Part shown: positions 59,319 to 64,000 of the stretch, piece after piece
Layout of the letters: the number at the start of each line of letters is the position of its first letter
Numbering within the stretch: position 1 is the stretch's first letter
From: Pseudaeromonas aegiceratis
GTDB taxonomy: Bacteria; Pseudomonadota; Gammaproteobacteria; Enterobacterales; Aeromonadaceae
Direction: 5' to 3'
DNA length: 64,000 bases
Assembly: GCF_046254905.1 (NCBI RefSeq)
Contig: NZ_CP158016.1
Coordinates: 2,852,001-2,916,000 of the forward strand
Notes under the pieces: generated by a model
The model's database searches: none
Seen by the model: only the letters and a program-made list of their open reading frames with translations
Told to the model about the DNA's origin: nothing
Position numbers and translations under genes: made by a program

Positions 59319-62300
59319 ATGACGGAAGATCAACTGGAGCAGGAAGTCCTGGGTTGGCTGCAAGAGGTCGGCTACCAGGCTGTTTGCGGTTACGATATCG
59401 CCCCCGAGGGCCCAAACCAGGAGCGGGCCGATTATCTACAACCCGTCTTGATCGAGCGGCTACGCAGCGCCCTCGCCCGCCTGAACCCCCAGGCCCCCCT
59501 GGTGGCCCGTGAAGATGCCCTCCAGCAGGTGCTGGATCTGGGCATCCCGTCCCAACTATCTGCCAACCGCCGTTTTCACAACCTGCTGGTACAAGGCGTC
59601 AAGGTCGAGTACCAGAAAGAGGGAGAGACCCGAGGCGACTACCTCAAGTTGGTGGACTGGACGAACAGCGCCGGGCAGAATGAATTTGCCGCCATCAACC
59701 AGTACACCCTCAAGGGCCCCAAGCACACCCGCCGCCCCGATATCATCCTGTTTATCAATGGCCTGCCGCTGGTGGTCATCGAGCTGAAAAACCCGGCCGA
59801 TGAACACGCCGATATCTGGAAGGCCTTCGAGCAGATCCAGACCTACAAGGAGCAGATCCCCGATCTGTTCCAGTACAACGAAGTGCTGGTGATCTCCGAT
59901 GGCTCCGAGGCGCGCATGGGCTCGATCTCGGCCAATGCCGAGCGCTTCATGCAGTGGCGCACCGTGGACGGCGTGACGCTGGATCCCTTCGGCCCGTTCG
60001 GCGAGCTGGAGACCCTGGTGCGTGGCGTGCTGGCGCCCTTGTACCTGCTGGATTACCTGCGTTATTTCGTGCTGTTTGAGGACGATGGCAAGCTGGTGAA
60101 GAAGATCGCCGGCTATCACCAATTTCATGCAGTGCGCGCCGCCATCGGCCAGGTGGTGGCCGCCTCCCGCGTCGATGCCGAAGGCTATCGCAAGGGCAAG
60201 GGCGGCGTGGTCTGGCATACCCAGGGCTCGGGCAAGAGCATCACCATGACCTGCTTTGCCGCCCGGGTGATGCAGGAAGCCCGGATGGAAAACCCCACCA
60301 TACTGGTGATCACCGACCGCAACGATCTGGATGGCCAGCTGTTTGGCGTCTTTTCTCTGTCGCAGGACTTGCTGCGGGAACAACCGGTACAGGCGCTGAC
60401 CCGACAGGATCTGCGGCAGAAGCTGGCCAACCGCCCCTCCGGCGGCATCGTGTTTGCCACCATCCAGAAGTTCGCGCCCGGCGAGGATGAGGACAGCTTC
60501 CCCCTGCTCTCCGATCGCCACAACATTGTGGTCATCGCCGACGAGGCCCACCGCACCCAATACGGCTTCGAGGCCAAGCTCAAGGAGGTGGCCCTGCCCC
60601 AGGTGGCCGAGGCCGCCGCCGGTTATCGCACCAAGTTCCAGGTGGGCTACGCCCAGCACCTGCGGGATGCCCTGCCCAATGCCACCTTTGTGGCCTTTAC
60701 CGGCACCCCTGTCTCCAGCGAAGACCGCGACACCCGCGCCGTGTTCGGCGACTACATCCATATCTACGACATGCAGCAGGCCAAAGAGGATGGCGCCACG
60801 GTCGCCATCTATTACGAATCCCGCCTGGCCAAGCTGGGGCTTAACGAAGCCGAACTGCCCCATCTGGATGATGAGGTGGATGAGCTGGCCGAAGACGAGG
60901 AAGAGCAGCAGCAGGCCAAGCTCAAATCCCGCTGGGCGGCCCTGGAGAAAATCGTGGGGGCCGAGCCCCGTCTCCAGAAGGTGGCCGCCGATCTGGTGAC
61001 GCACTTCGAGGAGCGCTGCAACGCCCAGGACGGCAAGGCCATGGTGGTGGCCATGAGCCGGGAGATCTGCGTGCATCTGTATAACGCCATCGTCGCCCTA
61101 CGCCCCGATTGGCATGATGACGACCCCATGAAGGGCGCCATCAAGATAGTGATGACGGGATCCGCCAGCGATAAGGCGCTACTACGACCGCACCTCTACC
61201 CCAAACAGGTGAAGAAGAGCCTGGAGTCGCGTTTCAAGGATCCCACGGATCCCCTCAAGCTGGTGATAGTGCGGGACATGTGGCTCACCGGCTTCGACGC
61301 CCCCTGCGTCCATACCATGTATGTGGACAAACCCATGAAGGGCCACAACCTGATGCAGGCCATCGCCCGGGTCAACCGAGTGTTCCGAGACAAACAAGGC
61401 GGCCTGGTGGTGGACTACATCGGCATCGCCAACGAGCTCAAGGCCGCCCTGAAGGAGTACACCGCCAGCCAGGGGCGCGGCAAACCCACGGTGGATGCCC
61501 GGGAGGCCTGGGCGCTCTTAGAAGAGAAGCTGGATATTCTACGGGCCATGCTGCATGGCTTTGATTACAGCGACTTTGCCAGCGGCGGCCACAAGCTGCT
61601 GGCCGGTGCCGCCAACCATGTGCTGGGCCAGAAAGATGGCAAGCAGCGCTTCGCCGACCATGCCCTGGCCATGAGCAAGGCGTTTTCCCTGTGCTGCACC
61701 CTGGATGATGCCAAGGCGGTACGCGAGGAGGTGGCCTTCTTGCAGGCGGTGAAGGTGATCCTCACCAAGCGGGATCTCAGCCAGAAGAAGCGCAGCGACG
61801 AGGAGCGCGAGGCCGCCATCCGCCAGATCATCAACCAGGCGGTGGTCTCAGAAGAGGTGGTAGACATCTTCGATGCGGTGGGGTTGGACAAGCCCAATAT
61901 CGGCCTGCTGGACGATGACTTTCTGGCTGAGGTGCGCAACCTTCCGGAGAAGAACCTGGCGGTGGAACTACTGGAGCGCCTGCTGGAAGGCGAGGTGAAA
62001 AGCCGCTTTGCCAGCAACCTGGTCCAGCAGCGCAAGTTCTCCGAGATGTTGAGCAATGTGGTCAAGCGCTACCAGAACCGCAGCATAGAGACAGCCCAGG
62101 TGATGGAAGAGCTGGTGGAGATGGCCAAGAAGTTCCGCGACGCCGCCAGACGCGGCGAAGCCCTGGGCATGACCGACGACGAGGTGAAGTTCTACGACGC
62201 CCTGGCCAACAACGAAGCAGCCGTGTTGGAACTGGGGGACGAGATCCTGCGCAAGATAGCCCAGGAGCTGACCGACAACCTGCGCAAGAACCTCAGCGTC

Positions 62301-62450
62301 GACTGGTCCGCCCGCGACAGCGTCCGCGCCAAACTACGCATCATGGTCAAACGCATACTGCGCAAATACAAATACCCGCCCGATGGCCAGGACGAGGCCG
62401 TACAAACGGTACTGCAACAAGCAGAGGCGCTGGGGGAAGAGTGGGTGTAA
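59319..62450 (+). CDS. hsdR: Type I restriction endonuclease subunit HsdR
   Basis: Translocase and nuclease subunit of the type I complex, 1043 residues. The nuclease domain has RRPDIILFINGLPLVVIELK with D141, E155 and K157. The SF2 helicase follows, with Walker A TQGSGKS near 300, DEAHRTQYG near 405 and TGTPVS further on. A C-terminal HsdM-binding region ends with KRILRKYKYPPDGQDEA. ATG at 59319 preferred over GTG two codons upstream. Completes hsdM-hsdS-mcrB-mcrC-hsdR on one strand. Confidence 0.95.
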   Translation: MTEDQLEQEVLGWLQEVGYQAVCGYDIAPEGPNQERADYLQPVLIERLRSALARLNPQAPLVAREDALQQVLDLGIPSQLSANRRFHNLLVQGVKVEYQKEGETRGDYLKLVDWTNSAGQNEFAAINQYTLKGPKHTRRPDIILFINGLPLVVIELKNPADEHADIWKAFEQIQTYKEQIPDLFQYNEVLVISDGSEARMGSISANAERFMQWRTVDGVTLDPFGPFGELETLVRGVLAPLYLLDYLRYFVLFEDDGKLVKKIAGYHQFHAVRAAIGQVVAASRVDAEGYRKGKGGVVWHTQGSGKSITMTCFAARVMQEARMENPTILVITDRNDLDGQLFGVFSLSQDLLREQPVQALTRQDLRQKLANRPSGGIVFATIQKFAPGEDEDSFPLLSDRHNIVVIADEAHRTQYGFEAKLKEVALPQVAEAAAGYRTKFQVGYAQHLRDALPNATFVAFTGTPVSSEDRDTRAVFGDYIHIYDMQQAKEDGATVAIYYESRLAKLGLNEAELPHLDDEVDELAEDEEEQQQAKLKSRWAALEKIVGAEPRLQKVAADLVTHFEERCNAQDGKAMVVAMSREICVHLYNAIVALRPDWHDDDPMKGAIKIVMTGSASDKALLRPHLYPKQVKKSLESRFKDPTDPLKLVIVRDMWLTGFDAPCVHTMYVDKPMKGHNLMQAIARVNRVFRDKQGGLVVDYIGIANELKAALKEYTASQGRGKPTVDAREAWALLEEKLDILRAMLHGFDYSDFASGGHKLLAGAANHVLGQKDGKQRFADHALAMSKAFSLCCTLDDAKAVREEVAFLQAVKVILTKRDLSQKKRSDEEREAAIRQIINQAVVSEEVVDIFDAVGLDKPNIGLLDDDFLAEVRNLPEKNLAVELLERLLEGEVKSRFASNLVQQRKFSEMLSNVVKRYQNRSIETAQVMEELVEMAKKFRDAARRGEALGMTDDEVKFYDALANNEAAVLELGDEILRKIAQELTDNLRKNLSVDWSARDSVRAKLRIMVKRILRKYKYPPDGQDEAVQTVLQQAEALGEEWV

Positions 62451-62524
62451 TGCAGCCAAATCAAACAATGAATACACATCTATCATCGCCAGCATTTTAT
62501 GCTTTAGCACAGGTATTATGAACA

Positions 62525-63433
62525 ATGGATGAGAAGCCAAACCAAAATCACAGCAATAATAACTCTGACTTCAAAATTAGGATTCCCCGTCTAACTCTCG
62601 AAAAAGATGTGATTTTGTCAGCGACGACTAAACAACTATTTGACGAAGCAATTGGTGCGATGAAGCACCATAAAACAATATACAGTGACTGGGGTTTTGG
62701 TGATGTAGATCCCATGGGGAGAAATATGGTTATAAATTTTTATGGCCCCCCAGGCACGGGTAAAACACTGGCAGCAGAAGCTTTGGCAGGAAGTTTAAAG
62801 CGAAACTTCATACACATTGGTATTGCGGAACTGGAAAGTAAGTATGTTGGTGAAACAGCCAAAAACATTACAGCAGCATTTCACGCTGCAAATGAAGAGT
62901 GTGCGGTGCTGTTCTTTGATGAGGCAGATACACTTCTAGGTGCTCGCCTTTCCTCCGTAACACAGGGGATAGATAATGAAATCAACGCTATGCGTTCTAC
63001 TCTTCTCATGGAACTGGAGCGCTTCGACGGCATTGTAGTGTTTGCCACCAATTTCGCAAAAAACTATGACCAGGCATTTGTCAGCCGTATTCGGTACCAC
63101 ATAGAGTTCCAACTACCAGATCTAGATGGTAGAAGAAAATTATGGGACAAAATGCTAGTACCCGGCGTACCTCTGGCCGAAGACAGGATCAGCATCCTAA
63201 CTCGCTGCGCTGAAGCATCTGAAGGTCTATCTGGCAGAGAAATCAGAAATGCATTAAGAACCGCGTTTCCTAAAGCACTGTTAAATGACAACCCTTCACC
63301 AAAGGTGCACTGGGAACACCTAGCCGAAGCAATAATGCAGATACTCGCTTCACGTAAACAGGTAGGAAAAAAAAGAAACGATAACGCACAATCTGAATCA
63401 ATTCAGCCCGGCATGAAAATGCTTGGCTTTTAA
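62525..63433 (+). CDS. AAA+ ATPase with YVG pore loop
   Basis: A 302-residue AAA+ protein in the Cdc48/Vps4/katanin-like class. Walker A GPPGTGKT (74-81), pore loop KYVGE (106-110), Walker B LFFDEADTL (129-137), sensor FATN and a SRIR arginine-finger pair (187-190). The first 30 residues are Asn-rich and polar. It is strongly AT-rich compared with the hsd genes, a separate acquisition. The aromatic YVG loop suggests protein threading rather than DNA work. Adjacent to a cut-off amphipathic protein 38 bases downstream, so the two probably form a unit. Similar ATPases accompany CBASS and other defence systems, but no other known component is seen here. Confidence 0.85.
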   Translation: MDEKPNQNHSNNNSDFKIRIPRLTLEKDVILSATTKQLFDEAIGAMKHHKTIYSDWGFGDVDPMGRNMVINFYGPPGTGKTLAAEALAGSLKRNFIHIGIAELESKYVGETAKNITAAFHAANEECAVLFFDEADTLLGARLSSVTQGIDNEINAMRSTLLMELERFDGIVVFATNFAKNYDQAFVSRIRYHIEFQLPDLDGRRKLWDKMLVPGVPLAEDRISILTRCAEASEGLSGREIRNALRTAFPKALLNDNPSPKVHWEHLAEAIMQILASRKQVGKKRNDNAQSESIQPGMKMLGF

Positions 63434-63471
63434 TCTTATCACTAATCATCAAGACAATTTTGGAGAAAAGT

Positions 63472-64000
63472 ATGGGGTTCTTTAGCTCTGTTAGCAGCTT
63501 CGTTAGTTCCGCAGCAAGCACTATAAGCAATGGATTAAGCAAGGCAAAAGAGATGGCAGGAAAGGCCATCGGCTGGGTGGCTGAAAAAGCAGAAGGCTTC
63601 GTTGATGGTGTAAAAAAAGTTTGGCAAACAGTCAAGCCGTTTGTAGCGCAAATTCAAACTGGAATAAGACTAGCAGCTGATGCAGTACCATGGCCATGGC
63701 TAAAAACTGCATTACTAGCGCTTGATAAAGGGATAACTGTACTAACAGCATTTGAAAACTCTCCCGTAGCCAGAAAAATTGATGAAGCAATTAAATGGGC
63801 AATCAAGTTAGCCAAACGCTGGCAAGCGCAAAAGAGCCAGACATCAAAAGAAGGACTCAATACTGATGATGAAATGGAATTGAGTGATGATGACTTGGCA
63901 ACAGCCAGAGAACATCAAGCAACCTTCCGCAGTGTTGAACGCGAAATGGGTGATACCCCTGAACGGAAGCAGTTTGAATTAGCATCCGCTATCAATGACT
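63472..64000 (+). CDS. Helical amphipathic protein, 3' end outside window
   Basis: Open frame of 176 visible residues starting MGFFSSVSSFVSSAASTISN, with GGAGAAAA 5 bases before the ATG. The N-terminal 100 residues read as alternating hydrophobic and Ser/Lys-rich amphipathic helices (AGKAIGWVAEKAEGFVDGV, VKKVWQTVKPFVAQIQTG), the kind seen in membrane-inserting or pore-forming proteins. The rest is charged and acidic. No family recognised. It is the likely partner of the preceding AAA+ gene, perhaps a substrate or effector. The stop lies beyond the window. Confidence 0.7.
   Translation, partial: MGFFSSVSSFVSSAASTISNGLSKAKEMAGKAIGWVAEKAEGFVDGVKKVWQTVKPFVAQIQTGIRLAADAVPWPWLKTALLALDKGITVLTAFENSPVARKIDEAIKWAIKLAKRWQAQKSQTSKEGLNTDDEMELSDDDLATAREHQATFRSVEREMGDTPERKQFELASAIND

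Noticed and set aside
62525..64000. Assignment of the AAA+ gene to CBASS Cap6/TRIP13
   Set aside because: No HORMA, CD-NTase or nuclease effector gene is visible beside it and the pore loop is of the YVG unfoldase type; the window ends before the neighbourhood is complete.

Overview
The window looks like a gammaproteobacterial chromosome, probably an aeromonad-type marine or estuarine genus (Oceanimonas/Zobellella/Oceanisphaera-like). This is inferred from the high GC, the sodium-type stator genes pomAB, and conserved gene orders (xseB-ispA-dxs, nrdR-ribD-ribE-ribBA-ribH-nusB-thiL-pgpA, accB-accC-prmA-dusB-fis, mtlA-mtlD-mtlR). No rRNA, tRNA or CRISPR array was recognised.

Core part, 1 to about 41.85 kb. 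It opens with the 3' part of panE and yajL. The mannitol operon mtlADR follows on the minus strand, with three CRP-like sites upstream. Next comes thiI, then an unusual AraC-type regulator carrying starch-binding-like modules beside a secreted GH13 alpha-amylase lipoprotein. After these come pomAB, xseB-ispA-dxs, two very small genes, a GGDEF protein, and a four-gene peptide-type ABC importer (ATPase, binding protein, two permeases). The riboflavin/thiamine/phospholipid block follows on the minus strand with nrdR at its head and glyA beyond it. On the plus strand are aroQ, accBC, a degenerate PTS IICB-like gene and prmA. A minus-strand unit, rstA-rstB plus a secreted Lys/Thr/Ala-rich repeat protein resembling acid-shock protein Asr, sits between prmA and dusB. 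The core block ends with dusB-fis.

Accessory part, about 41.85 kb to the window end. Right after the fis terminator there is a perfect 12-bp tandem repeat, followed by genes typical of integrated elements: LexA-controlled umuDC, an AT-rich unknown gene, an AlpA-type regulator, an inovirus Gp2/YfjJ-like protein, a DUF932 protein, a YqaJ-type exonuclease, an uncharacterised partner, an LRAT-fold protein, DUF2787 and DUF429. A defence segment follows in which a type I restriction-modification operon (hsdM-hsdS-hsdR) has mcrB-mcrC nested between hsdS and hsdR. Behind it lies an AT-rich AAA+ ATPase gene with a YVG pore loop and a cut-off helical, amphipathic protein. The island is not closed here: no integrase and no second copy of the 12-bp repeat were seen.

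The most unusual items are the AraC/starch-binding fusion, the PTS IICB homologue lacking its phosphorylation cysteine, the Asr-like gene in the rstAB unit, the McrB with a reader-like N-terminus and a large insert in its ATPase core, and the AAA+/amphipathic protein pair at the right edge.
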